Under the pieces are notes generated by a model. That model saw nothing but the letters and a program-made list of their open reading frames with translations, searched no databases and was not told the DNA's origin. A stretch of DNA of 64,000 nucleotides from Cryptomeria japonica (Eukaryota; Streptophyta; Pinopsida; Cupressales; Cupressaceae), in contig NC_081415.1 of the NCBI RefSeq assembly GCF_030272615.1, positions 417,851,757 to 417,915,756 of the forward strand, read 5' to 3'. Of the stretch, positions 11,705 through 24,190 are shown one piece after another; position 1 is the stretch's first letter; each line of letters begins with the position of its first letter. A program made the translations under genes and the position numbers.

Positions 11705-14542
11705 TTAATAATATCTATCTCAATCAAACCTTCATCAAACCTAAAGCTGAATGCAATTATATTAATTATTTAAATTCCAAACATTTATACAAACAACATA
11801 TATTAATGTGAATGCCAGAACAACCACACAAAATGCCTAATCCAAACAGTTGACTCTCAACACTAATTAAATTGTCTTTGTCAAAGCATAGGCCACTTGG
11901 TTAAACAACAAGACCATACTGTAAGCATCTAAATGATACCAAATTCAAATCACAATATCATTAAAAAAAAAATCCCTAATTCGAACCAGGAGATTGAACG
12001 AGGTCAAACCATCCATGGCCTCTCAAATCCCAACCCCAAATATCAAAATAAAACTTTCCAAATGCCAGACTCTATCGATCAGCCTTCCATTGCAAGAGAC
12101 ATTTGTTTCAAAAAAAATCATTCTGAATTTTGCTGTAAAATTCACGAGTTAATGAAAAAAATTTAAAAACACACTTTTTTTGGGAGGTTTATTTTTATGT
12201 AAATCGTGTGCCCGTGTATAACTTCACAATGAGAGAATCTAATAAATTTTAGATATAGTACAGCATTTTAGAAAATAATTGTACTTTATTGTCAACACAA
12301 ATAATATGACTAATTGATTTTTTTTGGGCAATGTGTAGATTTATCGAGTTTTTTTACCCTTAAATATCACAGCTATGACTCTGAGCAAGATTTTGGATGC
12401 AAGCCTCTCTATAGATGTGGACAATTTGTGATTTTTCATTTTTCCAAAGAAATATCTTGCTAGTCTTTTGTATAAGACTTTTGATTTCATATGGATCATA
12501 CTCCTAGTTTGCTGAGGACTGATTCAAAAGAATCACGTTCAAACTCTATCCTTTCAGCAACCTACGAAGTTTAAGCCTCTACCATGGGAGGTATTTGGAA
12601 GCCCATTCATCTACAGTGGGCAAGGGGTCCAACTTAATAGGTGCCAGTTTTGTTAAACCTTAATGCTCTCGAGTTAAACACCGAAAATATCTTTTGTTTC
12701 TGTAAAACTATTAACATATGTTGACACTCCCAAAAATCTTAGAATTTCTTATGGGAGTGTATGAATAATGTTCTTCAACATTACTCAGAAACATGTTTGT
12801 TCTGGTTTTCCCAACTATTTAATTGTTTTTTAATTTCTTCACAATTCTTTTTCATGGGCCTCCAGAATGCTTAACAACAATCAGAATCAGTCTGATTTCA
12901 GAAAATCATTGAAAATATAAATTCACATTATCCGACATAATAGTGAAGGAATTTAAAATAGAGAAGAGAATAAAGATGATCCAAAATTATCCATTTATCT
13001 TTGTGAATAAAATGTCATACATACAAAGACCAGAAAATGTAACACTAGAAAAATTTTATCTACAACTACCAAATAACTAATAAGTAATCACATAAGCAAT
13101 GTTCTTGACAAACAAGTTCCAAATAGCTCCAAATAGACTTAAAATGTAAGTAAACAATAAACTCCAGACCAAAATTGCTACATTTTCAGAACAATCAGAT
13201 GTTTTAGAAGGCAGAAACAATGAGAGCAGTGGGAAAAAAACTATTCAAATCATGCAACCAAACAATGAAAATGGATAAACATGCATCCACAAAGGGGATT
13301 TACACCAGCTAAAATAAATCTCAAGAACAAAAATGTTCCAACCCATAAAAATGATGGTAATGGGATTCAGTTCAAGCATGTTTTATAACAGCAGCAACAT
13401 ACACCAAACCCACACAAAATATTCCCCACATAAATCGAGCAATACAGGTGGAAATCACACACAAACATCACATATATTTATTTTGTAATGCCTGCCAGCA
13501 ACACAATTTATTCATTATTACAAGAAAACTACTTGAATTGGCCAATAGTCCAGTTTGTTAAAGTGAATCTCAACCTTCTGTACCAGTTGAGAACGTGCCA
13601 AAACCAGCCACGTGAAGAAAAAGAATTGAAGAGACTTACACTACAATTTTGATCGTTGGTTTAGTGAAAGTTCAACTACCATTAAAGCATGCTGAAAAAA
13701 GCATTCATGGTACAAACCATTGACTGAAAATGCCCATGTACATATACCCAATCAAACATGTACATTTGGTAACCTTATATACCAGTTACCAACATACTCC
13801 TCATCCACAATAGGGAAAATGATACCATTATTATGCATGCCATTGTAGCATCTCATCATTTGAATATATAATCTCAAAACAAGAATAAATCATCAACACA
13901 TTTTCAATAATAAAAAATGCATAAGCGGAAGGAAAAAATCCCTATCAATTAAAATCCACATGAAAGCTCTACTCATCTTAAAGCACCGAATTGCATCAAT
14001 CAAATAAAATAACGATATAGATCTTGCATCTATAAATGACTAAAAAAATCTGCAGGTTGTATGCATAGCATAAGAAAAAAAATCTACAAATCTCAAAGAA
14101 ACCAGGTACCAGGTCATGAAGTTGAGCAAGCACAACATGAAACGTCATAGATTTTTATTTGGCAGCAGCACAAATTCCTTAAATATGATGCAGAATAACC
14201 ATTCGAGTTCAGATAGCATTACAGAAAGTTCAAAACCACCATTATCTACTTCCAAATGCCAAAAGCAAAATCTACCATAAAGAACAGAACAACACAGACG
14301 CCAGCTATCTAAAAACACATTCACAGAATAGATACTCATAGCAGATTAACCTCCTGTCACACTTAATTCTGCAATGTATTTATTCTAAGATCTCAAGGCA
14401 AGTCATGGTATAGATCTTGAATACTGTAAATCACTGTCATTGTCTCAAAACCGTAAGCATAGCAAAAGACACATGATTTTTACAGAACATTAAAGCTAAA
14501 ACTTAAGACACTTGAACAAGCAGAATCTGGAGTTTCAAAGAA
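11705..14542. other. Intergenic DNA downstream of the GPR107-like gene
   Basis: About 2.8 kb with no gene recognised. Reading frames are short and lack motifs. It includes a tRNA-like stretch near 11885-11955, annotated separately. Confidence 0.4.
11885..11955 (+). repeat. Possible tRNA-derived SINE head
   Basis: TAGGCCACTTGG (A-box-like) is followed about 41 bases later by AATTCAAATCAC (B-box-like), with an A-run (11962-11971) just beyond. Spacing fits a pol III internal promoter, but neither box is exact and no copy is known in the window. Confidence 0.25.
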
Positions 14543-14548
14543 TTTATT
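14543..14548 (-). terminator. Candidate poly(A) signal of the GPR107-like gene
   Basis: AATAAA on the minus strand, about 355 bases after the stop codon. Position is plausible for a plant 3' untranslated region, but such hexamers are common in AT-rich DNA. Confidence 0.25.
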
Positions 14549-14903
14549 TTATATATGTTACTAATCCTTTAAATTTAATACAAGTTAACTATCCAAGTTC
14601 AGAGAACATCACCACAAGCTTAGAGGCCACATTCCACAGTTCACTGTCTTTGGCCTCTACTTTCAAATATCGAAAATTCGAAATCAATATCTACCATACA
14701 TAAGTGACAAAAAAGAAAAATCCTACTACATAATGATCCATAAACAAAACGTAAACTTGTAGCAGATTAACACATCACTGTTAACCCCTCTGCAATACCT
14801 CAATTCCAAGGTCCTTTAAGGGGCCAATTAGAATAATTCCAAGTTCCAACTACTGAGCATCTTCATCCAGATCTGCAAAAGGATTGTTCAAAAAACCACC
14901 ATC

Positions 14904-16211
14904 TTATAACTCAAAGTCATCATCCATCTTCAATGCCTGCGCGGCAGCCTCCTCCTCGTCTTCATCTATGACAAAATAGGGATTGTGTCTTATAGGCTGG
15001 AACTTGTAACCGGTAAACACATAAAACCCAAGTGTTGCCAATTCTCCAGCCAATATACTAGTCCAGGCATACTGGTAAGCAGTAATGGTAGCCAGAGCAT
15101 ACACAACAACCCTGGTAAAATAGATATAGCCGACCACCACAATATAATACTGCCTGAAAAGCGTCAATTTCATCAGATTAACCGCGGCCTTACCATCTGT
15201 GTGAGCAGCCTCACGCAGATTCTTGATAGACCAGACAATCGGGAAGAGAACAGCACAGCAGCAGATCACGTCCACAAGCAAAAGCATCTGCTTCCAGGCA
15301 AGCCAGTCTTTTGCATACGGCCCAGTCTCATCGATCACAACAGTGGCGATATTAGCAATAACTTGCAAGGGAATCACAACCATCAAAACCTTTTTCTCCT
15401 TCCCCTGAAGATAGGGTTTCAAAAACGACCAACCCGTACCAATCAGGACAATTAAAGTAAAGAGCATGATTCCCTTGAGGAAGCTGAAGATATAAAACAA
15501 CACATCCCATCCATGTGCAGTCCCGGTTCTCTTGATATAAGACTTGTCCTCTGCTTCACAGATTAAATTTAGGGCTTTGAGGCAGACCAGTGCAATCATA
15601 AAGACATGGATCTGGTAGGCCGTAGCGCGGTGTTTCACCACGACATAGATCCAAATCCCAGATAGAACCAAGTATATCAAAAACAGGCAAAAATAAAGCC
15701 TGGGCAGCACTGTTTCACCAGCTGAAAGATAATCCTTAGCCCCAGTCCCACCCTCTATATTATACATCACAGTTCTCACGTCCATAGAAACGAGGGTTTC
15801 CGGAATGCAATTGGCAAAGACAAGGGTATACTGATTGGCTTCGAAATCATTATAGCTAATGTTAGCAGCGTTGTTTTGGAGTTTATTGAAAGTGAAAACG
15901 GGCTTGATGAGCTTACTATCGAGAACGCAGTGGATCTCGCCGCGCTGGAGCTCATGGAGGACATGGATCCAAGCCTCCCGCGTGCTCAGGAAGAAACCCA
16001 TGTGAGACGGATCGATTTCCTTTACGGCCTTGTACGATGCACCCCTTACTGTCATTTCTAAGTGCCCCCTGTGCGTAAACCCGAACTCATCGAACGGGAT
16101 GATTGACCGCGCATCCAATCGAATCTCTGAAACCCTTATTTCTCCTACGCAAAATGGTGCTAACAATATCACAGCCACAGCCCACACTGCCCCGATCGCC
16201 ATTGCTGACAT
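14904..16211 (-). CDS. GPR107/108-like seven-transmembrane protein (plant CAND6/7 type)
   Basis: Intronless 435-residue protein. Residues 1-23 form a signal peptide (hydrophobic AVWAVAVILLAPFCVG). Residues 24-170 form a lumenal/extracellular domain with Cys95 and Cys135 as a possible disulfide and an N-glycosylation site at Asn117 (NIS). Seven hydrophobic segments follow at about 172-192, 200-218, 236-262, 274-292, 307-328, 354-377 and 383-401. The tail is acidic (IDEDEEEAAAQ, then DDDFEL). Length and layout match the eukaryotic GPR107/GPR108 family (lung seven-transmembrane type), whose members act in the Golgi/endosome system; plant members were listed as candidate G-protein-coupled receptors. 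Receptor function is not shown by sequence. The start at 16211 keeps the signal peptide and has A at -3; Met4 is an alternative. No frameshift or stop: the only clearly intact host gene here. Confidence 0.93.
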   Translation of the reverse strand: MSAMAIGAVWAVAVILLAPFCVGEIRVSEIRLDARSIIPFDEFGFTHRGHLEMTVRGASYKAVKEIDPSHMGFFLSTREAWIHVLHELQRGEIHCVLDSKLIKPVFTFNKLQNNAANISYNDFEANQYTLVFANCIPETLVSMDVRTVMYNIEGGTGAKDYLSAGETVLPRLYFCLFLIYLVLSGIWIYVVVKHRATAYQIHVFMIALVCLKALNLICEAEDKSYIKRTGTAHGWDVLFYIFSFLKGIMLFTLIVLIGTGWSFLKPYLQGKEKKVLMVVIPLQVIANIATVVIDETGPYAKDWLAWKQMLLLVDVICCCAVLFPIVWSIKNLREAAHTDGKAAVNLMKLTLFRQYYIVVVGYIYFTRVVVYALATITAYQYAWTSILAGELATLGFYVFTGYKFQPIRHNPYFVIDEDEEEAAAQALKMDDDFEL

Positions 16212-16247
16212 TCTCCACCAGATCTACTGCGCCTCTGAGACGCAGGT

Positions 16248-16256
16248 ATTTATAGA
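16248..16256 (-). promoter_or_regulatory. TATA box of the GPR107-like gene
   Basis: TATAAATA on the minus strand about 40 bases before the start codon at 16211. With transcription starting 25-32 bases downstream, the 5' untranslated leader would be only about 10-15 bases, unusually short; start at Met4 (about 9 bases further) would ease this. Confidence 0.55.
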
Positions 16257-16259
16257 TCC

Positions 16260-17849
16260 CGCCCCTGTTCAACAGCCTTACAACTCCCGTCGGTTCCACA
16301 GATTGGAAATAAAGTTCGGGGGACAAAAACTTACCCTCACATATGCGAGGTCACATTGAACATTATTACAACGATGCTTTTTTACAAGTGAGGGAGAAAT
16401 GCCTATATGTGGGAACCATCAATTTTTGGTACCCATAATGCTCTACAATATTAGAAGTTAACCCTAGCCAAATGAGGGGAGTTTCTATATTGAAGAAAAA
16501 GTAGGGTAAGCGAGCATGAAAAGATGTCAAGCACCCAAGGAAGGTTATGGCTTCCATAAATATTATGTATCTTGTTGTTTATGTATGTTTTTCTTTTAAA
16601 TTATGTTTAGATCTTGTAGATTGTCTTATTTGGAGTGAAATTTCATAAGTAGTAGATCTAGTTGTAGCATTGAGTGTAGCTTCAATTTATAAACATAATA
16701 ATATATGTGTAGCTACAATTTATAGATCATGTAGAGGACATATGGCAAGGAGACATTTTGACAAAGAGGACATATGGCAAGGAGATGTTTTGACAATAAT
16801 GACAAAGAGGCTTAACAATAATGTCTAAACGTTTTGACAAGGACATATGCATCTACTATTAAAACTTCTTAAGAAACCTAATCTCTCACCCTCTAGTGCC
16901 CCCCCCCCTCTCTTTAGGCTCTGTCTTCTCGTTTCTATAACCCTTCCCTCTAGAATTCCTTTCCTTCCTTCCCTCCTTCTACTCATGTTCTCCTCTTATA
17001 ATTTGTTTATTTTTAGTTGTCTTCTTTCCTTGTTTTTCTTTTTTCTTGTTTTTTCCTTGCTTTTTTTTTTTTTTTTTTCTTTCTTTTAGTTTTTGTTAGT
17101 TTTTGTTAGTTTGTCTTCATTTATTATCTTATTTGGTATTTTTTAATTTTTAGTTATTATTTAATAAAAAATCCTTAATTTTATAATTAGTTATAATGAT
17201 TGATGTGTGCGGAATTTCTATTATTTTTGTTTTTCATTTTTTTTTTGTATTTTGGTGTAAATTTATTTTTAATTGTTTGCATCTCTTCTTTATTTATTCT
17301 TTCTCTTTTGTATTTTGTTTTTCATATTTTTTGTCCTTTAATTTTATGATGTTTTTCTTTTTCCTATCTTTTCACTTTCAAGTTTTTTGCTTCTCTCCTG
17401 TTTATCCCTGGTTATCTTTCATTTTTATGTTTGTTTATATTCTCTCTCATATCTCTCCTAGATCCTTGTGTCATCCTAGCTTGTGCCTCGTTTTCCTTTA
17501 TTTAATTAGTCATCTTGATCTGTTGATATCCTAATTTCTCTCTTCTCTTGCTATCATACCCTGGTGATGGATCATGGAGTTTGATTTGAAATCCTGATAA
17601 TAAAAATTTCACATGGCCAAATACAAAAAATATCAAGCAACAATAATGGTGTGCTTCTTCATGCTTAACCTTGTGTAGAAAATGAAGGACAACATTAACA
17701 GTAATATAAAGGATGAAATTTAATTGTTTGTAATGTAGTGGAAATGGGTTTCATTAGTCTAAACATGCAAACTAGGAATCAAACCTAATCCCATCAATTG
17801 CATTGGAGAACAACCAATAGGACCAACTTCAAACCCTTGCGAGTGTTGA
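16260..17849. other. Upstream region with pyrimidine-rich tract
   Basis: No gene. Imperfect direct repeats of GACATATGGCAAGGAGA lie at 16737-16790. From about 16860 to 17530 the plus strand is strongly T/C-rich with T-runs (17060-17080), so long hydrophobic frames here are compositional artefacts. Confidence 0.5.
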
Positions 17850-19016
17850 GCACAATGATTGATTGTTCTCTTTTGATTGATTATGATTTCAATATGAAAA
17901 TGCAAGAACTAGGTATAAAGAAGCGAATTTGGAAATAATCAGCATAAATAGTAAGCTACATAATAGATATGCAAACTCTAAGAACAAATATAGAAATGGG
18001 GATCACAAAGGAACCTGTGTTTGTAATTTGAGCTCGAAAGTGTTGGACTATGTGGCTAGGCATTCTATTCTTGAAGGTGTCTAATGCAAATACCGTGAAT
18101 AGATTCCAAATCAGGATGTCACACGAATATCTCCCTAAAGTTTCATCAAAAAAGTGTCAGACATTTCATATGTTTGAATAGTGTCCAAGGATTTCTACTT
18201 GCTCAAAGCCTGAATCTCTTTGTCTTAGTCTATACTTTCTAAATCTGCAATCCTTCTCTACCAGATCTAAATCCTACACACAAATAGGAGAGAAAAATGG
18301 TGTTGGGTTGTATAAGGGTTTGCCTAGGTCAAACCCTAGGTTGGAATTAACTGTACAACAATGATAGATAGAAAAGAGAGCCTGCCCTTGCAAGGCAAAG
18401 GCTAAATCTGAAGTAAAATGTTGAATTGACAAGATTATACCCCAAACTTGATAATGTCGATGATGCAATGCTCTTTAAATAAGTCCTCCAAGTGTCAATG
18501 CAATAATATGATAAATCATAACAAAATCTATCATGAACACATACTTGAAGACAACTTCTTGTAACTTGATGCTCCTTGTACCTAGATCTACTCTTGAAGA
18601 AATAAGGAATGCTTGAGAATAAAATTGCTAGATTGTGGATTGTTAAAATGAATTAAGGATGGTGCTTTTATATAGGGTTCTCAAGGTATTTTCACTTTTA
18701 ATCTGACTTTCAAGGGTCATATCAACTTATCAGGTTCAAATCACAAATCGTGAGAATCAACACCTCAACAACATTAAATTTGGGCCCTTATAGGAGGGAC
18801 TATGGCACCTAGCACCCTAGTGTCATAGTCGACCCATAAAAAGGGTGAGACAAGGGAAAATATTAAGTGCACAAGTTTGAAACAATGGACAATTTAGATG
18901 AAATAAAGCAAAAATAGGTTGAAAAGGACCTAGAAGGAGGCACACTAAAGCAAGGGCCTGGAAAGGAGTGTAAAATTGTAAAGGGGTTACAATTTAAGAC
19001 ACTAAAATGTCATACA
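17850..19016 (-). repeat. LTR of the TGTA Ty3 superfamily, minus strand
   Basis: On the minus strand it starts TGTATGACATTTTAG at 19016, then CTTAAATTGTAACCCC and ATTTTACACTCC, paralleling the start of the LTR at 25047. A TATA box (CTATATAAAAGC) lies at about 18675. Further down it has GGGTTTGACCTAGGCAAACCC and GTGTGTAGG, matching the GGTTTGACTAAGGCAAAACCC block of the 25047 LTR. The far end (about 17850) is estimated by comparison with relatives, not seen. Confidence 0.6.
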
Positions 19017-19137
19017 CGTTTAACCTCTTAGCAGTGATTTTGAGCTATGATAACCTTGTAATATAAATACCACTTTTGTTAAGTTGATTGAATATTAATC
19101 AATCAAGGACATTTCTTTGGAGTTCAACTTTAACCTC

Positions 19138-19777
19138 AACAAAAGGTTATTTCATTAAATATTGCTCATGAAGTTTGGGAAAAGTTAAGGAAAATCTATG
19201 AAGGAAATGACAAAGTTAAATTATCAAAGAAGCTTACTGCTAAGCGCGGATATGAGAACTTGAGAATGGAAGGAGAGGATATAACAACTTATTTTTAAAT
19301 GAAATCAAATAACTTGGCGACACTTTAAATGATGAAGACATAATGGAGAGGATCTTGATGACCCTACCTGAAAGCTACAGTGATAAGATCTCTGCTATTG
19401 AAGAGGTTTATGATCAAAAAAATTTCACTAGGGAACAACTATATGGCACTCTGACCACATTTGAGATGAGGAAGTTTGGAAAAGACAAAGCTAAATATGA
19501 TATAGCCTTTAAAGCTACTGAGGAAGATCCAGATGATGAAAGATCAGATGAGATGGAAGCAAATTTTGTGAGGAAGTTGAAGAAAGGCACCGACAAATAT
19601 AAAGGTATGTTACCTCTTAAATGTTTTAGATTTGGAAATATTGGTCACATAGCTACTAGATGTCTCGAAAAAGGAACAAGACAAAAATTTAGAGAAGGTA
19701 AAGGAAAGTTTAATAAGAGATCCTATTATGTTGAAGATAATGTTGGTATTTCAGATGATGAATCAAACTATGAATAA
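19138..19777 (+). pseudogene. Copia gag relic with zinc knuckle
   Basis: Text such as NIAHEVWEKLRKIYEG and KLSKKLTAKRGYENLRM (19160-19275) matches the copia gag (UBN2) region, followed by a stop and frameshift near 19297-19330. The open frame 19343-19777 reads LMTLPESYSDKISAIEE and a zinc knuckle CFRFGNIGHIATRC. In a normal CCHC knuckle the second Cys is at the position of Phe here, so RNA binding would be impaired. It ends at TAA just before the protease frame. Confidence 0.75.
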
Positions 19778-19786
19778 GGTGAGTGT

Positions 19787-21000
19787 TTGTTTTTGGTAGA
19801 AAAGGATGTACCTAAAAATGATGTTTCTAACATATTATCCTCTGAGGCTATTAAAATTGTTGCTACTTCTTTACATACTAAAAGAGATAGAAATGAATGG
19901 TTGATTGATAGTGGATGTTCAAATCCTATGACTGGTGATAAGAGTAAGTTTGTAAAACTTGAGAAATGTGATGACGGTTTGGTTAGGTTCACAGATTATC
20001 AGACAACGCAAATTTTAGGAATTGGCTCTATTACCTTTGATGGAAAGCATAATACTGGCAATGTTTACTATGTAAAGGGTTTGCATCATAATCTCCTGAC
20101 TGTTGGGCAAATGTGCGAAAATGGCTACAATGTTGTGTTTCAAGATGGTGGTTGTGAAATCTGGAAGAAAACTGAAACTGTTATTGCGGAAAGAAAAAGG
20201 ACTAATGGAAACAGGTATCTGCTAGAAGGAGCTACAAGACATTGTTGTTTATCTCAGTTCAATGATAGTTGGCTATGGTACAGAAGGATGTGTCATGTCA
20301 ACTTTGATAATTTGGTGAAGGTTAGTTCGACAAGTGCAGTAAGAGATTTACCAAGGCTAACCAAATCAAATAACAATATTTGTAAAGAATGTCAAGAGGA
20401 AAAGCAGATAACAGGAACATTTAAAGGAAAGGAACAATCTTCTACTGGACTATTGGACTTGGTGCACACGAGATTATGTGGTCCTACCAGAATAAGGAGT
20501 ATGCAAGGTGATAGATATTCCATGCTCTTTATTAATGATCATTCTAGAATGACATGGGTTGCATTTTTAAAAGAGAAATCAGAAGCAGTAGAAAAATTCA
20601 AGATATTCAAGGCAAGAGTTGAGAATGAAGTTGATGGAAGAATTAAGTGTTTGAGATCTGACAGAGGAGGAGAATTTATATCTAATGAGTTTAACAATTT
20701 CTATGAGAACATGGAATTAGAAGACAATAATCTACCTTGAGGACACCACAGAAAAATGGTGTAGTGGAAAGAATGAACAGAACTATACAAGAGGCAGCCA
20801 AAATAATGATTAATGGAGTAGGATTACCATAGGTTTACTGGAGAGAAGCTATACATACAACAGTATACACCCTTAATAGAATTTTATTTCAGAAAAGATA
20901 TGGGAAGACATCATATGAACTATGCAATGGAAGGATTTCGATAGTTAAGTATTTCAAGATATTTGGAAGCAGATGTTATATCCAAAGAGATGAGGATATC
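19787..21000 (+). pseudogene. Copia protease and integrase relic
   Basis: The frame 19787-20740 (317 residues) has the aspartic protease motif WLIDSGCSNPMTG (Asp41-Ser-Gly43) and the gag-pre-integrase zinc region (LWYRRMCHVNFDNL ... ICKECQ, first His replaced by Tyr). The integrase core includes GPTRIRSMQGDRYSM and LRSDRGGEF. The first catalytic Asp, usual form HTDLCGP, is Arg here (HTRLCGP). After a frameshift at about 20730, NGVVERMNRTIQEAAK carries the catalytic Glu, and text continues to FGSRCYIQRDEDI with an internal stop at about 20830. Confidence 0.85.
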
Positions 21001-21415
21001 TTGGAAAATTTGACAGCAAAGTAGATGAAGTCATATTCTTAGGATACTCTACAAGGAGCAAGGTATATCGGTGTTACAACAAAAGAGTAAACAAAATTGT
21101 TGAAAGTGCAAATGTGAAGGTTGATTAAGATATCTCTAAGGACTCTGATAGATTAACAAGATATGAATCCAATGAGTCCTTTGACAAAAGAAAGGAAGAA
21201 GAAAATAAAGAAGAAGAAGAGAAAAATGAAACTCGGGATGCTCCGACAACTACATCAAAAACCCTAAGGTATGTATAGAGGAATCACTTTTAGGATCAGA
21301 TTATTAGAAACAAGAACAGAGGAATTAGAAACAAGAACAGAGGAATTATCACAAGAAGTAAGGTGGCTCAGGAACAAGTCTTGTTATGCTTACTTTCTGA
21401 GACTTAACTGAAGTC

Positions 21416-22915
21416 AATAGAAGAAGTTTGCAATGATCAAAATTTGATGAAGGAAATGAGAAAAGAACTAGACCAAATTGATAAAAATCAAACATGGGAA
21501 CTTGTACACAGACTGACAGATAAAAATGTAATTGGGACAAAGTGGGTATTCCGGAACAAACTGGATGAAGATGGAAAGGTTGTAAGAAACAAAGCAAGGT
21601 TGGTTTGCAAGGGTTACACTTAGGTTGAAGGCATTGACTATGAGAAAACATATGCTCCAGTTGCTTGGATGGAAGCTATTAGGATGTTCTTGGCTTTTGC
21701 AACTTTCAAAGTTTAACAAATGGATGTAAAATTAGCATTTTTTAATGAAGAACTTAAAGAAGAAGTTTATATTGAACATCCAGAAGGATTTAAGTTGAGA
21801 GATGCTCCAGATATTGTTTACAAGTTGCAGAAGGCTTTGTATGGATTAAAACAAGCTCCTAGAGCTTGGTATGGAAGGCTAGACAAGTATTTGATTTGTC
21901 AAGGTTTTCAAAAGGGAGCTACTAACAGTAATCTCTACTTCAAAGTTGATTCAAGTAAAATCTTAATTGTTGTAGTGTATGTTGATGACATAATATATGG
22001 AGGAAATGATGGTATGTGCAAAAGGTTTGCTAGTGAGATGTAGAATGAATTTGAGATGTCCATGATCGGTGATTTGAATTTCTTTCTTGGATTGCAAGTG
22101 AATCAAAATAGCAAAGGAATTTTCATTTCTCGATCTAAATATATCAAAGAATCATTGAAGAAGTTTGGGTTGGAGAATTCTAAACTGGTGTGTAAACCTA
22201 TGACCATCAGATGGAAGTTAACAAAAGATGATAATATCCTAAGGCTAATGCAAGTAAGTACATATCAATGATTGGAGAAATGTTATATCTAACTACAACC
22301 ACACTGGATATCATGCATGTTGTTTGTTTAGCAGCTAGATTTCAACAAGAACCAAAAGAATCACATGTTGTTACAGTGAAAAGAATTTTTAGATATTTGA
22401 AGGAAACATAAAAATTCGGATTATGGTTTCCCAAAGATTCAAATTCCACTTTGACAGCCGATACAGATGTAGATTGGGCAGAAAGTGTTGATGACAGAAA
22501 AAGAACAAGTGGTGGAGCACTTTTCCTTGGCTCTTGGATAGTTGCTTGGTTAAGTAAGAAGCAGGATTTTGTGTCTCAATCCACTATTGAAGCTGAATAT
22601 TTTGTAGCGTCTTCATGTTGCACACATGTACTTTGGATGAAACCAAATTTGAAGGATATTGTTGTGTTGTTTGATGAAACCATCTGAACTATGTGTGATA
22701 ACACTAGTGCAATAAACATTTCTAAGAATCCGGTACAATATTCCAGAACAAAGCATATATCTATTTGGTATCACTTCTTGAGAGAAAAGATGTTAGATAA
22801 TGAAGTAAGGTTTGAATATGTTCCTACAAAACTATAGATTGCAGATATCTTCACCAAGGCATTGTGTAAAGATACTTTTGAGTATCTTCGATAGAAGTTA
22901 GGGGTATTACCCCCT
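21416..22915 (+). pseudogene. Copia reverse transcriptase and RNase H relic
   Basis: From about 21440 the text reads MRKELDQIDKNQTWELV and VIGTKWVFRNKLDEDGK. In-frame stops lie at about 21622 and 21715. Frame 21720-22043 has [27 protein letters not shown] and the active site [10 protein letters not shown]. Frame 22056-22271 has GDLNFFLGLQV. RNase H follows at 22451-22687 (DVDWAESVDDRKRTSGGALF, SQSTIEAEYF) and on to about 22915 with stops. The YVDD site is intact but the chain is broken at least five times. Confidence 0.9.
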
Positions 22916-23160
22916 CCTAGTTTGAACTGATGTGCATTTGGATGTACATTGGTCTAGTAAATTGCTTGATCATTATTGTCTGGATTAATGCTTGAGGGAT
23001 TCCTCTTAGGGGAAGCAGAGTAAGTTTCATAGGGGGAGATGTGCCTGCCTTTGTCCTTGACGTCAAAGGGGGAGAGATATAGAAAAATGATGATGCAAAG
23101 TTGCAAAGATATAGTAAGCGAGTTTTTTTTGTTTTTTGTTAATGGATGTTGCCATCAATG

Positions 23161-23174
23161 ACAAAGGAGGAGAT
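23161..23174 (+). other. Polypurine tract of the copia element
   Basis: ACAAAGGAGGAGAT lies directly before the 3' LTR start TGTTGCAAATG; this is the usual second-strand primer site. Confidence 0.75.
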
Positions 23175-24190
23175 TGTTGCAAATGTGATGTTGACGGTGC
23201 TAATATATTTGCAATGGTTGTCATTGATGTCAACATGTGGTTTTTTGTGTGGTTTTTCTAAGTTGTTTATTCGGAATATATTTCTCAAACTGTTTTGGTG
23301 CTCCAGAAGTTGTGCCCCGGATGATGTTTAGTGTTGACTGGTAATTGATTGTGTTGGTTGTGATCTATATTTCTCCATCTTCTAGATATGGTGTTGATTG
23401 CTTGGATTCATGTTTATCTTGGTTCCATTCTTGTTTTGCTTGGTTAAGAAGTGTTATTTTGGGTCCAGGCCGATCCGAAATTGGAGATTGTGTAATGGCA
23501 TTTTTGTAGCGTATGAATCTTGTTTTAGCTCTAGTATTTGAGATGGATGTAATGTGTTGATTTGACTGATGAAGCGTGTTGTGGTGTAGGCCACTTTTCA
23601 TTCCTTTACACCATGGGAATGTTTAGTGCAAACCTATTTTAAATTATGTTTAGCTAACTTGGAAGGTCATGTAGTTAGAAGGACGGTATAAGTAAAGGAT
23701 GATCAAAATGAATGAAGTAATGGAAGATATGCTAGATTGAAAAGATAAATCCGATTGATGATTGATATGAGAAGTTGTGCGAAGGTGTGTAGTGTGTTGT
23801 TAGGCACCAAAGACTGTTCTGACATTGTTGTTTGTGGCGGTTGTATCATAGTGGTGGATTTTCTTTTTTTTCTTTCTCTTCCAGCAGTGAGCCCTCCTAC
23901 ACTGAGCATTCTAGCAATGAGTCACCCTTGTAAAATCACCTTAACCGGTGTCATCCTAACAGGTGTTATATAGTAAGAACTAACATTCTCCATGGTTTTT
24001 GCCTTCTTGGATTTTCCACGTCATATATGGTGTTCATTGTGCATGACTTCTTTGTGAATGTGTGTGCTTTCATGTTTACATCTGTTCAAGTTAAATAATT
24101 TATAAGTCAGTTATTTTGAATGTGTGAAAGAATTAAAAATTTTAATTGACAACTGATTCACCCCCCTCTCAATTGTCTGTGCATTCAACA
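23175..24190 (+). repeat. 3' LTR of the copia element
   Basis: Begins TGTTG and ends CAACA (5-bp terminal inverted repeat), 1016 bases. It contains GTCATTGATGTCAAC near the start, a possible TATA (GGTATAAGTAAAGG, about 23684), TTTTCCACGTCATAT (about 24010) and CACCCCCCTCTCAATTG near its end, as in related LTRs at 55521, 58524 and 62858. Confidence 0.8.

Larger units (their letters stand above)
19138..24190 (+). mobile_element. Ty1/copia retrotransposon, 5'-truncated and decayed
   Basis: Copia order is seen on the plus strand: gag, protease, integrase, reverse transcriptase, RNase H, then purine tract and 3' LTR. The 5' LTR and gag start are missing; the left end meets about 120 bases of unassigned DNA next to the LTR ending at 19016. 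Several frameshifts and stops break the polyprotein, so this copy cannot move on its own. Confidence 0.85.

Noticed and set aside
14985-15455. 156-codon plus-strand frame opposite the GPR107-like gene
   Set aside because: Antisense shadow of a well-supported gene; no family features.
16847-17534. Hydrophobic plus-strand frames that look like membrane proteins
   Set aside because: Produced by T/C-rich composition; Phe/Leu/Ser only, no motif.
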